From the NCBI RefSeq assembly GCF_900129995.1, contig NZ_FQXO01000005.1, positions 1 through 64,000 on the forward strand: DNA of 64,000 nt, in the 5' to 3' direction. The stretch comes from Caloranaerobacter azorensis DSM 13643. GTDB taxonomy: Bacteria > Bacillota > Clostridia > Tissierellales > Thermohalobacteraceae. The notes beneath the pieces were generated by a model, which saw only the letters and a list, made by a program, of their open reading frames with translations, was not told where the DNA came from and searched no databases. The position numbers and the translations under genes are program-made. How positions within the stretch are numbered: the first letter of the stretch is position 1; every line of letters starts with the position of its first letter. Positions 16,482 through 25,355 of the stretch are shown in pieces.

Positions 16482-17180
16482 ATGAAAAAAAGTTTTATTG
16501 TAGTGGTAATTTTAATATTTATAATTATTTTTTCTATAGTATCTATTTTTAATAAAGATAAAAAAGATATTATAAAGACTGAGGAATTAAACTTTGAAAA
16601 CTTTGATTTAGGAAAAATGTTAGCTTTAGTTGAAGGTAAGGATGTTGATAAGTCTAAATATTGGGTTGAGGACTTTACTATGCTTTTATCAGATGATAAA
16701 ACTATTAGGAGCATGAATATCACTGTATTTAAAGAAACAGTTTTTGGAGACAGAAAACTGATTATGCATTTAAATAGAAGAGATCATGAACTAATTGTAT
16801 GGGATAAGTCAATAAGAGATGCAAAAGAAAAACAAGTGAAAAAGAGTCATTATTTTGAATTACAGCGATTTACAGATTTAATATCTATAATTAGACCACA
16901 AATTATAGATGATCTAAAAAATAATAAAAGTCTATATTTAGATTTGAAGTTGGGGTTTCCTTTAAGTATTGATAAAACTCAAAGCGCTTATTTAGTAAAC
17001 ATTGAAGACAAGAAGATTTTTAATATAAGTGATAAAGTTGATGGGAAAAGAATAGAAGCAATAAAATCGGATAATAAAATAAAAAGGTATAGGTTAAATA
17101 ATTTTAAAGTAATTAGAGTATTTGGTTCGCCAGATGAATATAAGCTCTACTGTTTAGATGAGGTTGAAATGGGATTTTAA
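16482..17180 (+). CDS. Hypothetical membrane-anchored protein
   Basis: 232 aa from ATG 16482, preceded by GGGGTGA. One N-terminal membrane segment (SFIVVVILIFIIIFSIVSIF), then a soluble extracytoplasmic domain with no motif I recognise. An alternative ATG 33 bases earlier has no RBS. It is possibly in one operon with the preceding anchored protein (47-bp gap). Function unknown. Confidence 0.65.
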   Translation: MKKSFIVVVILIFIIIFSIVSIFNKDKKDIIKTEELNFENFDLGKMLALVEGKDVDKSKYWVEDFTMLLSDDKTIRSMNITVFKETVFGDRKLIMHLNRRDHELIVWDKSIRDAKEKQVKKSHYFELQRFTDLISIIRPQIIDDLKNNKSLYLDLKLGFPLSIDKTQSAYLVNIEDKKIFNISDKVDGKRIEAIKSDNKIKRYRLNNFKVIRVFGSPDEYKLYCLDEVEMGF

Positions 17181-17398
17181 ATGTTTATCGTTTTAATAAT
17201 TGTTTTAATCTTTTTTACTTAATATAGCTATTCTTTTAAGATTAAATTTATTGCAGGAAAATCTGGAAAAGAGTTTGATTATATCAGATGGAAAATAAAA
17301 ATTATGTGTTAGAAGATTTAAAAAATATAGGTTTATTATCACTTGAAGAATATGAACAGAAATTAAAAGTATTAGATTATGTTTATAAGGTTAATTGA
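17181..17398 (+). pseudogene. Possible decayed small membrane protein with SHOCT-like tail
   Basis: An ATG directly after the preceding stop opens MFIVLIIVLIFFT, a membrane-like segment, then TAA. In the same frame a protein-like stretch continues (SFKIKFIAGKSGKEF) and shifts to another frame that ends VLEDLKNIGLLSLEEYEQKL, a short helix-turn-helix reminiscent of SHOCT tails. That last frame alone is an ORF at 17288-17398 without a good RBS. Best read as remnants of one small gene broken by a stop and a frameshift. Low certainty. Confidence 0.3.
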
Positions 17399-17422
17399 AT
17401 CTAGCATGAGGGAGTGGTTATA

Positions 17423-18376
17423 ATGCTTAAATACACAGAAGTAAGTAAAGCGTTTGGGGAACTTGTAGCTGTCAATAAGTTAAATCTGAATGTTGAAGCG
17501 GGAACGATATTAGGCTTTTTAGGTCCAAATGGGGCAGGTAAAACTACGACTATTAAAATGAGTTGTGGATTAGTGAAGCCAACTTATGGAGATATAGAGG
17601 CTTTTGGAATATCTATAAGTAAAAGCAGAAAGAAGTACATAAAAAATATTGGTGCAGTATTAGAAGGGAACAGGAATATTTATTGGAGGCTAACACCAAT
17701 TGAAAATATGGAATATTTTGCGGGACTAAGAGGTATAAGTCGTAAGAAAATTAGAGAGAAAATGGATGAATACTTAGAAATATTTAATTTAAAAGAAAAG
17801 AGAAATGTTGAGTGTGGTAAGCTATCAAGAGGTATGCAGCAAAAGGTAGCAATATGTTGTGCGATGATTCATGAACCTAGGATTTTATTTTTAGATGAAC
17901 CTACATTAGGATTAGATGTAGAATCGGTAGATTCTATGGAAAATATTATTAAAAAGATTATTTCAAAAGATCGAATTATTATTATAACTTCTCATGATTT
18001 AAAGTTTGTAAGCGATTTATGTAACCGAATAACTATTATACATAAAGGGGTTCTTGTGCTAGATAAAGATATAAGTTTTCTTGAAAGTTATTCGGATAAT
18101 ATTACATATATAATAGAGACTCAGGTTTTGCAACAAGAGATTAAAAATGATATACATAAAAATTTTCCAGTTTATATTGAAGATAACAATAATAAAACTC
18201 AAATAAGGATTACTTTAAAAGAAGATAATGAAATATTGGAGATTTTGAATTATTTAAAAGAGATTTCTATAAAATTATTTAATATTAGAAAGGTTAATTT
18301 TGAACTCAAAGATGTATTTATGGATATTATAAAGGGGGACAATGGGGAATATGCAAGAAGCAATTTTGATATTTAA
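17423..18376 (+). CDS. ABC transporter ATP-binding protein (ABC-2 exporter type)
   Basis: 317 aa from ATG 17423 (GAGGGAG upstream). Walker A GPNGAGKTT 34-42, signature LSRGMQQKV, Walker B ILFLDEPTLGLD and H-loop ITSHD are intact, with a C-terminal extension of about 100 residues as in CcmA/NatA-like exporter ATPases. It pairs with the ABC-2 permease immediately downstream. The substrate (drug, sodium or lantibiotic type) is not evident. Confidence 0.9.
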   Translation: MLKYTEVSKAFGELVAVNKLNLNVEAGTILGFLGPNGAGKTTTIKMSCGLVKPTYGDIEAFGISISKSRKKYIKNIGAVLEGNRNIYWRLTPIENMEYFAGLRGISRKKIREKMDEYLEIFNLKEKRNVECGKLSRGMQQKVAICCAMIHEPRILFLDEPTLGLDVESVDSMENIIKKIISKDRIIIITSHDLKFVSDLCNRITIIHKGVLVLDKDISFLESYSDNITYIIETQVLQQEIKNDIHKNFPVYIEDNNNKTQIRITLKEDNEILEILNYLKEISIKLFNIRKVNFELKDVFMDIIKGDNGEYARSNFDI

Positions 18377-19138
18377 AGGTGAATTAAAAAAATGCTTATA
18401 CTTAAAAAAAGATATATATTAAGTTTTATTACCGATATAGTAGTATATTATATTTTGTTTATGGGGCTTTATTTCTTTATAGTAAATAATATGGGTAAAA
18501 TGCCTAAAGAGGAAATAGATAAGATAGTATCAATGCAAATAGTTGGCTATATGTCATGGTTTTTCTTTTCATTTACTATAAGTTTTATGAGTAATGGTAT
18601 TTATAATGAACTAGTAGAAGGTACTTTTGAACAATTATGTCTTACCTATAACAGTATAACAAAAATTTATTTTATCAAATTACTTGTATACTCTTTGATA
18701 AATACTTTAATAATCTTTCCACTATGGTTATTATTAGTTTTATCTACTGGAGTGTCTTTGATGATAAATAAAGACTTAATAATCGTTTTTTTGATTATGT
18801 TAATTGGGACAATTGGATTTTCGTATCTATTGGGAGGTATAACGATTAGATATAAGCGAACAGGACAGCTTGCATTCATTATAAGTATATTTTTCTTAGG
18901 AACTAGTATTATTGATTTTTCGAATATTCCAGAGGGCTTAAGGAATGTTTTTTATGCACTACCTTTTACAAAAGGAACCGATTTAATGAAAAGTACGATT
19001 ATTAATGGAAATTGTGTTGTACTGAAAGATATAGTATTTTTATCAATAAATTCTTCAGTTTATTTAATTATAGGTATAATTATATTTAGATTAGCTTTTA
19101 GTAAAGCAACTTCAGAGGGGACAACATCAAGATTTTGA
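18351..19138 (+). CDS. ABC-2 type permease, apparently frameshifted in an A7 run near its start
   Basis: The open frame 18392-19138 gives a 248-aa permease with about six membrane segments, pairing with the ATPase upstream. However, the usual N-terminus of this family is encoded in a different frame: ATG 18351 (GGGG upstream) gives MQEAILIFKGELKKCLYLKK, which runs into a stop at 18420-18422. Adding one A to the A7 run at 18404-18410 joins it to RYILSFITDIVVYYIL without loss. So the true product is probably 262 residues, produced from an A8 allele, by slippage on the A-run, or lost by mutation. The start at 18392 has only AAAGGTGA, which is itself inside the overlapping frame. Confidence 0.75.
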
Positions 19139-19244
19139 TGGTAATAGGACTTAAATATGGGCAGAAAAATATAAAATATCAAAAAAAAGACATACACACT
19201 TAAGAATTTTTTGTTAATTAGATTTAGTATAGGAGATGTAAAAA

Positions 19245-20450
19245 ATGGCTCGTTGGAAGCTAGTTTTGATAGTAGTGTTGGTTGGATTAACATTGTTTGT
19301 GTTTCTTAATTTTGATATAAGATATAAATATAAACAAAACTTGCCTATTGAAACAAAAATATCAGAAACTAAAAAAAGTGATGATAAAACTTACACAGAA
19401 AAGGAAGTAAAACAATCTCTGGCAATCAGGTGTATTATAATGATTGATGAGAGATTAGGATTTGTTGTTGAAGATGATAATATTTTACGAACAATTGATG
19501 GGGGTAAGACATGGAGTGAAGCAATTGTGTCTAACTTTTCAATTGGGAATTTACCAGATGGTATTGTATATGATTTTATTAATTGTAATATGGGATGGGT
19601 CGTAATAGGCAGTACAGATGAATCTAATGCAATGATCCTTAAGACTGTCGATGGAGGTCAAACTTGGAATGTTAAAGAACTTAGTGGTATAAGGAATGTT
19701 GCTGCACTAGATTTTATAGACCAAGATAATGGATGGCTTATGGCAAATACTGATGGTGCTTTAGGAAGTGAAGTTGTAGAAATTTTTCATACTAAAGATG
19801 GTGGAGAGAACTGGATAAAAATAATGACGAATGAACCAGATAAAGAAACGCATGGTGCATTGCCATTTGCTGGGCATAAATACGGAATAAGTTTTAGAGA
19901 TATACAGACTGGCTGGACAGTAGTAGATTGTGGTGGATTAGATGAAAAAATGTTTTATGTCACAAGAGATGGTGGCTACACATGGCATGCAGAAAAACTT
20001 CTAATTCCTAAGGGAATAGAATTGCTTAATGTTGGTTTACATATATCACTACCAAAATTTTTCTCAAACAGAGAAGGGATGTTTTGGGGAGTATCTTTTG
20101 AAGATACAAAAGGCAAGAGTAAGATAGTTTTTTTTCAAACGGAGGATGGAGGAGTCAGTTGGAAGCCATCTATGCCTATAACTATTTCTGGTAAATTTGC
20201 GATAGATTTTGTTAATTTAAAAGAGGGATGGATTATTAGTGATGGGTATATTTATAAAACAAAAGATGGAGCACAACATTGGGAGCAAATTTCAACAGAT
20301 ATAAATCTTAATGGGAATATAAAGTTTACGTTAGTCAATAGTAATGATGGTTGGATTATTAGAAAAGATATTTCAAAATCGGGAACTTGGCACTTATACA
20401 AAACTAATGATGGTGGATATACATGGTCAGAAATTGAAATTAAAAAGTAG
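19245..20450 (+). CDS. Membrane-anchored Asp-box (BNR/YCF48-like) beta-propeller protein
   Basis: 401 aa with an N-terminal signal anchor (WKLVLIVVLVGLTLFVFL). Seven Asp-box motifs are visible: TIDGGKTW, TVDGGQTW, TKDGGENW, TRDGGYTW, TEDGGVSW, TKDGAQHW and TNDGGYTW, spaced as blades of a seven-bladed propeller. It faces outside the cell. No sialidase catalytic residues are evident, so it is probably a binding or assembly protein rather than an enzyme. It stands alone after the ABC genes. Confidence 0.8.
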   Translation: MARWKLVLIVVLVGLTLFVFLNFDIRYKYKQNLPIETKISETKKSDDKTYTEKEVKQSLAIRCIIMIDERLGFVVEDDNILRTIDGGKTWSEAIVSNFSIGNLPDGIVYDFINCNMGWVVIGSTDESNAMILKTVDGGQTWNVKELSGIRNVAALDFIDQDNGWLMANTDGALGSEVVEIFHTKDGGENWIKIMTNEPDKETHGALPFAGHKYGISFRDIQTGWTVVDCGGLDEKMFYVTRDGGYTWHAEKLLIPKGIELLNVGLHISLPKFFSNREGMFWGVSFEDTKGKSKIVFFQTEDGGVSWKPSMPITISGKFAIDFVNLKEGWIISDGYIYKTKDGAQHWEQISTDINLNGNIKFTLVNSNDGWIIRKDISKSGTWHLYKTNDGGYTWSEIEIKK

Positions 20451-20517
20451 TTTTTTATTCAGATAAAGAGATAGAACGCTTTACTGAAAATATGAAAAAT
20501 ATATATGATACTAAATG

Positions 20518-20607
20518 ATATCTTCTTTCACCTTTATTCTATATTTGCATAAAATATATTAGAAATGACTAGACATGCTAAAAAGAATAGAGGTGAAAAT
20601 AAGATAT
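20518..20607 (+). promoter_or_regulatory. Long hairpin sequestering the RBS, with a sigma-K-like promoter inside it
   Basis: The left arm 20518-20540 pairs with the right arm 20584-20607; the right arm contains the ribosome binding site AGAGGTGA and touches the ATG. Pairing is about 21 of 23 positions. Within the interval lies AC (20530-20531), 16 nt, CATAAAATA (20548-20556), a perfect sigma-K pattern. Transcripts from it would begin near 20563 and lack the left arm, whereas read-through transcripts would fold and hide the RBS. Confidence 0.65.
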
Positions 20608-21184
20608 GTATAATAGACTACTTAATAGTGATAGTCAAAATCCTAAAAATTTATTTGGTTCATTTGGAATGATAATTCCTTTGTTTCTTTTATTTAAATC
20701 TGAAAATTCGAATATTAATCTAGGAAACATTAATGTTGAAGATAGAATTGAAATGATGAAGAATATTAAACCTTATTTTTATGAAAAAGATCAAAAAATT
20801 TTAAGTAAAGTACAAGATGTATTGGAGATAATTTATAAAATTAATAGACTTACAGACGGCGATTATTCTGAAGAAGTTATAAATACACTATCGGATATGG
20901 ATAGAATACAGAGAAAGGAAAAAATATTGAAAGAGATATCAAAATATGTAAAAGAGAGAGACAAAAAAATAATTAATATGGTTGTAGATTCAAAAGAGAG
21001 AATATATGAAACAAAAGCTAATATATCAGGATATAAAAGTAAAGCTACTCAAGCTAATGCAAATAGAGCTGAATCTATGGTAGATTTTATAAAATGTTTT
21101 AAGCCTGTTTTAGATGAGAAAACTAATAAGCAAATTAGAAAAATAGAAAAAATAATAGAAATAATTAAGTCCGATAATATATAA
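20606..21184 (+). CDS. Hypothetical protein with internal duplication, probably sporulation-specific
   Basis: 192 aa, no signal peptide. A short hydrophobic stretch near residues 19-32 (FGSFGMIIPLFLLF) is followed by charged helices. Two segments resemble each other: IEMMKNIKPYFYEKDQKI near residue 50 and MVDFIKCFKPVLDEKTNKQI near residue 155. Together with similar flanks they suggest a duplicated ~35-residue helical unit. The upstream region has a sigma-K-like promoter inside an RBS-blocking hairpin. Its neighbour is a tiny hydrophobic gene with the same kind of hairpin. I do not recognise the family. Confidence 0.65.
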   Translation: MYNRLLNSDSQNPKNLFGSFGMIIPLFLLFKSENSNINLGNINVEDRIEMMKNIKPYFYEKDQKILSKVQDVLEIIYKINRLTDGDYSEEVINTLSDMDRIQRKEKILKEISKYVKERDKKIINMVVDSKERIYETKANISGYKSKATQANANRAESMVDFIKCFKPVLDEKTNKQIRKIEKIIEIIKSDNI

Positions 21185-21205
21185 TTAGCTAATTTTTGTA
21201 ACCAA

Positions 21206-21267
21206 AAACTCCCTTCTAGAATACTATGTATTAGGTGAAACTTATAACATATTTGGGGAGGGAGTTT
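21206..21267 (+). promoter_or_regulatory. Hairpin sequestering the RBS of the 51-aa gene
   Basis: AAACTCCCT (21206-21214) pairs perfectly with AGGGAGTTT (21259-21267), which carries the RBS of GTG 21270; two further pairs extend it. The loop is about 44 nt. No convincing promoter was found in the loop. Confidence 0.5.
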
Positions 21268-21269
21268 GA

Positions 21270-21425
21270 GTGGCTGAAATATTGTCCTATAATGATCAAA
21301 GTTTACTATTTTTCTTTTTATTATTAGTTTTATTCTTTAATAAGTGTGATTGGTGCGGAGACGGAGACGATAGCTTGTTGTTTTTTTTCTTATTATTAGT
21401 AATACTATTTGGCTGCTATTGCTAG
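21270..21425 (+). CDS. Small double-hydrophobic Cys-rich protein (51 aa)
   Basis: GTG start with GGGGAGGGAG upstream. Sequence: MAEILSYNDQ, then LLFFFLLLVLFF, a linker NKCDWCGDGDDS, a second LLFFFLLLVILF and GCYC. It is thus a tandem version of the single LLFFFLLLV unit in the 38-aa gene at 2079. Its RBS lies in a hairpin and the 3' end is marked by a terminator hairpin duplicated around a palindromic element. Probably a small spore-envelope or membrane peptide; the family is unknown to me. Confidence 0.7.
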   Translation: MAEILSYNDQSLLFFFLLLVLFFNKCDWCGDGDDSLLFFFLLLVILFGCYC

Positions 21426-21441
21426 AACAATACCTACTTTA

Positions 21442-21464
21442 AGCAGAGGTATTAAAACCCTGTT
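21442..21464 (+). repeat. Left duplicate of terminator hairpin (element copy 3)
   Basis: AGCAGAGGTATTAAAACC then CTGTT, 23 nt, versus 24 nt at 21587-21610; the 3' arm has decayed. Confidence 0.75.
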
Positions 21465-21586
21465 CAGATTGTTGACAAACTTATATTTATAGAAATGAAA
21501 GCGAATGCTTGAAAGAATTTAGTTTTTTCTAAATTTGTTCGCATGAGCGTCACTTTCATAAAATATTCTACTTTATCAACAATATC
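21465..21586 (+). mobile_element. Terminator-targeting palindromic element, copy 3, short form (122 bp)
   Basis: Has the outer arms of the 256-bp element (CAGATTGTTGACAAAC start, GAAAGCGAATGCTTG, end of type TTTATCAACAATATC) but no core. The junction GAATTTAGTTTTTTCTAAAT is exactly what a deletion between the two TTTAGT repeats of the full element would give. Confidence 0.8.
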
Positions 21587-21610
21587 AGCAGAGGTATTAA
21601 AACCTCTGCT
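21587..21610 (+). terminator. Terminator-like hairpin (right duplicate, copy 3)
   Basis: AGCAGAGGT-ATTAAA-ACCTCTGCT, perfect 9-bp stem, followed by AAAATTTT. Confidence 0.65.
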
Positions 21611-21705
21611 AAAATTTTGATTTGTAAAAGTTAGTTGTTGACAATAGCTGGATTCATTGATAGATTTTTATTAACAGATAATATTTTGATGGGGGAGTAT
21701 TGATT

Positions 21706-22566
21706 ATGATTAATATTAGAAGAGCAACAGAACATGACAAAGAATCGATATTAAGTATTTCAAAGACTATATGGGATGGGGATGATTATATTCCGTTAAT
21801 TGTAGACGAATGGATAGCTGATAGAAAAGGAGAATTTACAGTAGTAGAAGTCGATGGAGAGATAAAAGGTTTTGCTAAATTTACAGTATTGGGACCTGAA
21901 GAATATTGGCTTGAAGGAATAAGGGTAAGTAGTAAATCTAGAGGGCTTGGGATAGGGAAGGAAATAACTAAGTATTATATTGATAAGGCTAAGAAAAAAG
22001 GATATAAATCTTTAGCTTTATCTACTTATATAGAAAATTATGAAAGCATAAAAATTGTTGAAAAGTTTGGTTTTAAGAGGACTGCTGCATTTAAATCTTT
22101 TTATAAATCTGGTAAGGTTAATTTAAACATATCAAACATAAAACGTTTTGATAGGGTAACTAGAGTTGAAGAAGTCAAACATATTTTAAATAGTAGTGAA
22201 ATAAAGGCTAGTAATGGGTATTTATCATTTGATTGGACATTTATGAGAATAACAGAGGAGTTAGTTGAAGAATTGATAAATGAAGGTTCAGTATATGTAT
22301 TAAAAGAAGATCAAAATATTAAATCTACAATTATATTGAGTAATAAAAAGGCAAAGGGTAAAGGCCTTTCAATATCATATTTAAGTGGAGAAGGATATTA
22401 TTTAGATGGCATCAATTTTGCATTTTCAAAATATTTAGAAGGTGGATATGATTGGCTTTTGTTTATGTGTCCAGATATACAAGATATAAAAGAAGCCGCT
22501 TATAAAGCTGGTTTTGAAACTTATGGAGATTATCAGACAGATGTATTTGTATATGAATATATTTAA
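21706..22566 (+). CDS. GNAT family N-acetyltransferase
   Basis: 286 aa from ATG 21706 (GGGGGAG eight bases upstream). The N-terminal ~145 residues are a complete GNAT domain with acetyl-CoA loop SSKSRGLGIGKEITKYY preceded by YWLEGIRV. The C-terminal half (YVLKEDQNIKSTIILS and on) looks like a second, degenerate GNAT-like domain. The substrate is unknown. It precedes tldD with a 23-bp gap and may be cotranscribed with it. Confidence 0.85.
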   Translation: MINIRRATEHDKESILSISKTIWDGDDYIPLIVDEWIADRKGEFTVVEVDGEIKGFAKFTVLGPEEYWLEGIRVSSKSRGLGIGKEITKYYIDKAKKKGYKSLALSTYIENYESIKIVEKFGFKRTAAFKSFYKSGKVNLNISNIKRFDRVTRVEEVKHILNSSEIKASNGYLSFDWTFMRITEELVEELINEGSVYVLKEDQNIKSTIILSNKKAKGKGLSISYLSGEGYYLDGINFAFSKYLEGGYDWLLFMCPDIQDIKEAAYKAGFETYGDYQTDVFVYEYI

Positions 22567-22589
22567 TTATAGGACAAGGGGGAATTAAA

Positions 22590-23978
22590 ATGTTAAGCAA
22601 ATCAGTAATAGAAGATGTTTTACTCGAAGCTCTGTCTACAGGTGGAGATTTTGCAGAAATATTTGTTGAAGATAAAATTAATAATAGCCTCTTAATGATA
22701 GGTGGAAAGATTGAAAAAGCAGTATCAGGCAGAGATTTTGGAATAGGAATAAGGATATTTAATAAAACAAATAGTGTATATGCATATACGAACAATTCAT
22801 CAAGAGAAAACCTTTTGAAAGTAGCAAGAGAGGCAGCTTTGGCTTTAAATGGAGTAAAAGGCGATATTACTCTAAATTTAATGAAAAGTGAGATAAAAAG
22901 CATACATAACATAGTATTATTGCCAAGAAATATAGAAAAATCTAAAAAAATTGATTTGATGAAAAGAGCATATTTTGCAGCAAAAAATTATGATGAGGTT
23001 ATAACACAAGTTACTGTCAGATATTCAGATGAAGAACAAAATGTTTTAATTGCTAATACTGAAGGGCTTTATGTGGAGGATAAAAGAGTAAGAACGAGAA
23101 CGGCTATTCAAACTATAGCTTCAAGAAATGGAGAGATGCAGTCGGGATTTTATGCTCCTGGTGCTCATATGGGATTTGAATTTTATGATAAGATAAATAT
23201 TGAAGATTATGCAAAAGAAGCGGCAAGAATCGCTAAAACTATGATATATGCAGACTATTGTCCAAGTGGCAAGATGCCAATAATTATTGATAATGGATTT
23301 GGTGGAGTAATATTCCATGAGGCTTGTGGACATGGACTTGAAGCTACTTCTGTGGCAAAAGGGACTTCAGTGTTTGCAGGTAAGATAGGAGAAAAAATAG
23401 CATCAGAACTCGTTACTGCAATAGATGATGGGACAATACCGAATGCATGGGGCTCACAAAATGTAGATGATGAAGGAACTCCTACTCAGAAAAATATACT
23501 TATTGAAAATGGTATATTAAAAGGTTATATGGTTGATAAGTTAAATGGTAGAAGGATGGGAGTAAAATCAACAGGTTCTGGTAGAAGACAATCTTACAAA
23601 TATGCTCCAACTTCAAGAATGACAAATACTTATATTGCTAATGGTAAGTCTACGAAGGAAGAAATAATAGCCAATACAGAATATGGTTTATATGCAAAAT
23701 ATATGGGTGGGGGTTCAGTAGATACTTCAACTGGTGATTTTAATTTTGCTGTTATGGAAGGTTATTTGATTAAAAACGGAAAAATAGAAAAACCTGTTAG
23801 AGGGGCTACATTAATCGGCAACGGTTTGGAAGTTCTGAAAAAAATAGATATGGTAGGAAACAATTTAGAATTTGGACAAGGTATGTGTGGTTCAGTAAGC
23901 GGAAGTATTCCAGCTAATGTTGGACAACCTACAATTAGAGTTCAATCTATGACAGTAGGTGGGAGAAAGGAGGAATAA
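22590..23978 (+). CDS. tldD: TldD family zinc metalloprotease
   Basis: 462 aa, catalytic subunit of the TldD/TldE heterodimer. The metal site HEACGHG is at residues 243-249 (H243, E244, H248) with surrounding GFGGVIF typical for TldD. In E. coli the pair trims microcin B17 precursor and degrades unfolded peptides. GGGGGAA precedes the ATG and the partner gene follows two bases after its stop. Confidence 0.95.
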   Translation: MLSKSVIEDVLLEALSTGGDFAEIFVEDKINNSLLMIGGKIEKAVSGRDFGIGIRIFNKTNSVYAYTNNSSRENLLKVAREAALALNGVKGDITLNLMKSEIKSIHNIVLLPRNIEKSKKIDLMKRAYFAAKNYDEVITQVTVRYSDEEQNVLIANTEGLYVEDKRVRTRTAIQTIASRNGEMQSGFYAPGAHMGFEFYDKINIEDYAKEAARIAKTMIYADYCPSGKMPIIIDNGFGGVIFHEACGHGLEATSVAKGTSVFAGKIGEKIASELVTAIDDGTIPNAWGSQNVDDEGTPTQKNILIENGILKGYMVDKLNGRRMGVKSTGSGRRQSYKYAPTSRMTNTYIANGKSTKEEIIANTEYGLYAKYMGGGSVDTSTGDFNFAVMEGYLIKNGKIEKPVRGATLIGNGLEVLKKIDMVGNNLEFGQGMCGSVSGSIPANVGQPTIRVQSMTVGGRKEE

Positions 23979-23980
23979 AA

Positions 23981-25333
23981 GTGGATAAAAGAGTTTTAAT
24001 AAATCGAATATTTGAAGAAGGCAGAAAAAAAGGGTTAAAAGATATGGAGGTTTTTATACAGGAAAGCAATGATTTTAAATTAAGAGTATTTAAAGGCGAA
24101 GTAGACGAATTAAATATATCGAAAGAAGAAGGACTTTCATTTAGATGTATTTATGATGGTAAAATGGGATATTCTTATACAGAAAAATTAGATGAAACGT
24201 CGATAGATATGTTAATTAATGAGGCTGTGGAAAATGCAAGTGCAGTAGATAGTGAGGATGTTGAAGAAATATTTGCGGGTTCAAAAAGTTATACAGAGGT
24301 TGATAGTTTTAATACTAAATTAGAAAATTTAAATGTTAAAGATGGAATAGAATTTGCGAAGTCATTGGAAAAAGAGGCTTTAGAGCTTGATAAGAGGGTT
24401 ATATCTGTACCCCATTGTATTTTTAATAAACAGTCTATGCATACAATTCTTGTCAATACAAAGGGACTCAATTTAGAGGATAAGTCTAACATTGCTTATT
24501 CATATGTTAATGTAATGGTAAAAGAAAATGATGATGTTAAGACTAGCAGTAAATATATAATCTCAAATGATTTTTCTAAATTCGATTATAAAGTTTTGGC
24601 TAAACAGGTTGTAGATGAAGCTGTTTCAATGTTAGGAGCTGAAAGTGTTAAATCTGATGCTTATCCTGTAATATTGAGAAATGATGTTGCAGCGGATATT
24701 TTAGGGGCTTTTTCACCTATTTTTTCAGCTGAAAATGTTCAAAAAAATTTGTCTTTATTAAAGGGAAAATTAAATAAAAAAATAGCAAGTGAAATTATAA
24801 CAATAGTAGATAATCCATTTATGAAAGGAGGAATTGCTTCTTGTAGTTTTGATAATGAAGGAGTGGCTACAAAATATAAGAAGGTTGTAGATAGAGGTGT
24901 ACTTACAACATATTTGCATAATATAAAGACTGCTAAAAAAGATGGAGTACAGTCGACGGGAAATGGTTTCAAACCTTCATTTAAATCACCAGTTTCTATA
25001 TCGCCAACTAATATGTATATTGAAAATGGAGATAAAAGTCTTGATGAAATGATAAGAAGTGTTAAAAGGGGTATACTTATAATTGATGTAAAGGGATTAC
25101 ATTCAGGTTTAAATACTGTTTCCGGAGATTTTTCACTTGCAGCGTCAGGTTATGAAATAATAGATGGAAGAATAAATAGGCCTGTAAATCAGATAACGAT
25201 AGCTGGTAATTTTTATGACTTATTAAATAATGTATTGGAAATAGGTAATGACTTGAAATTTGCATTGCCTATGAATGGTTTTATTGGTTCGCCGTCTTTA
25301 AAGATAAAAGAGCTTTCTGTTGCCGGGATGTAA
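23981..25333 (+). CDS. pmbA: TldE/PmbA family partner of TldD
   Basis: 450 aa, GTG start preceded by AAAGGAGGAAT at the end of tldD. It shares the TldD fold but lacks the HExxxH site, as expected for the non-catalytic TldE/PmbA subunit. Conserved segments such as STGNGFKPSFKSPVSISPTN and VSGDFSLAASGYEI are present. Tight linkage with tldD (2-bp gap) indicates a heterodimeric protease. Confidence 0.93.
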   Translation: MDKRVLINRIFEEGRKKGLKDMEVFIQESNDFKLRVFKGEVDELNISKEEGLSFRCIYDGKMGYSYTEKLDETSIDMLINEAVENASAVDSEDVEEIFAGSKSYTEVDSFNTKLENLNVKDGIEFAKSLEKEALELDKRVISVPHCIFNKQSMHTILVNTKGLNLEDKSNIAYSYVNVMVKENDDVKTSSKYIISNDFSKFDYKVLAKQVVDEAVSMLGAESVKSDAYPVILRNDVAADILGAFSPIFSAENVQKNLSLLKGKLNKKIASEIITIVDNPFMKGGIASCSFDNEGVATKYKKVVDRGVLTTYLHNIKTAKKDGVQSTGNGFKPSFKSPVSISPTNMYIENGDKSLDEMIRSVKRGILIIDVKGLHSGLNTVSGDFSLAASGYEIIDGRINRPVNQITIAGNFYDLLNNVLEIGNDLKFALPMNGFIGSPSLKIKELSVAGM

Positions 25334-25355
25334 GTTAAAGAAGGAGGACAGCACA

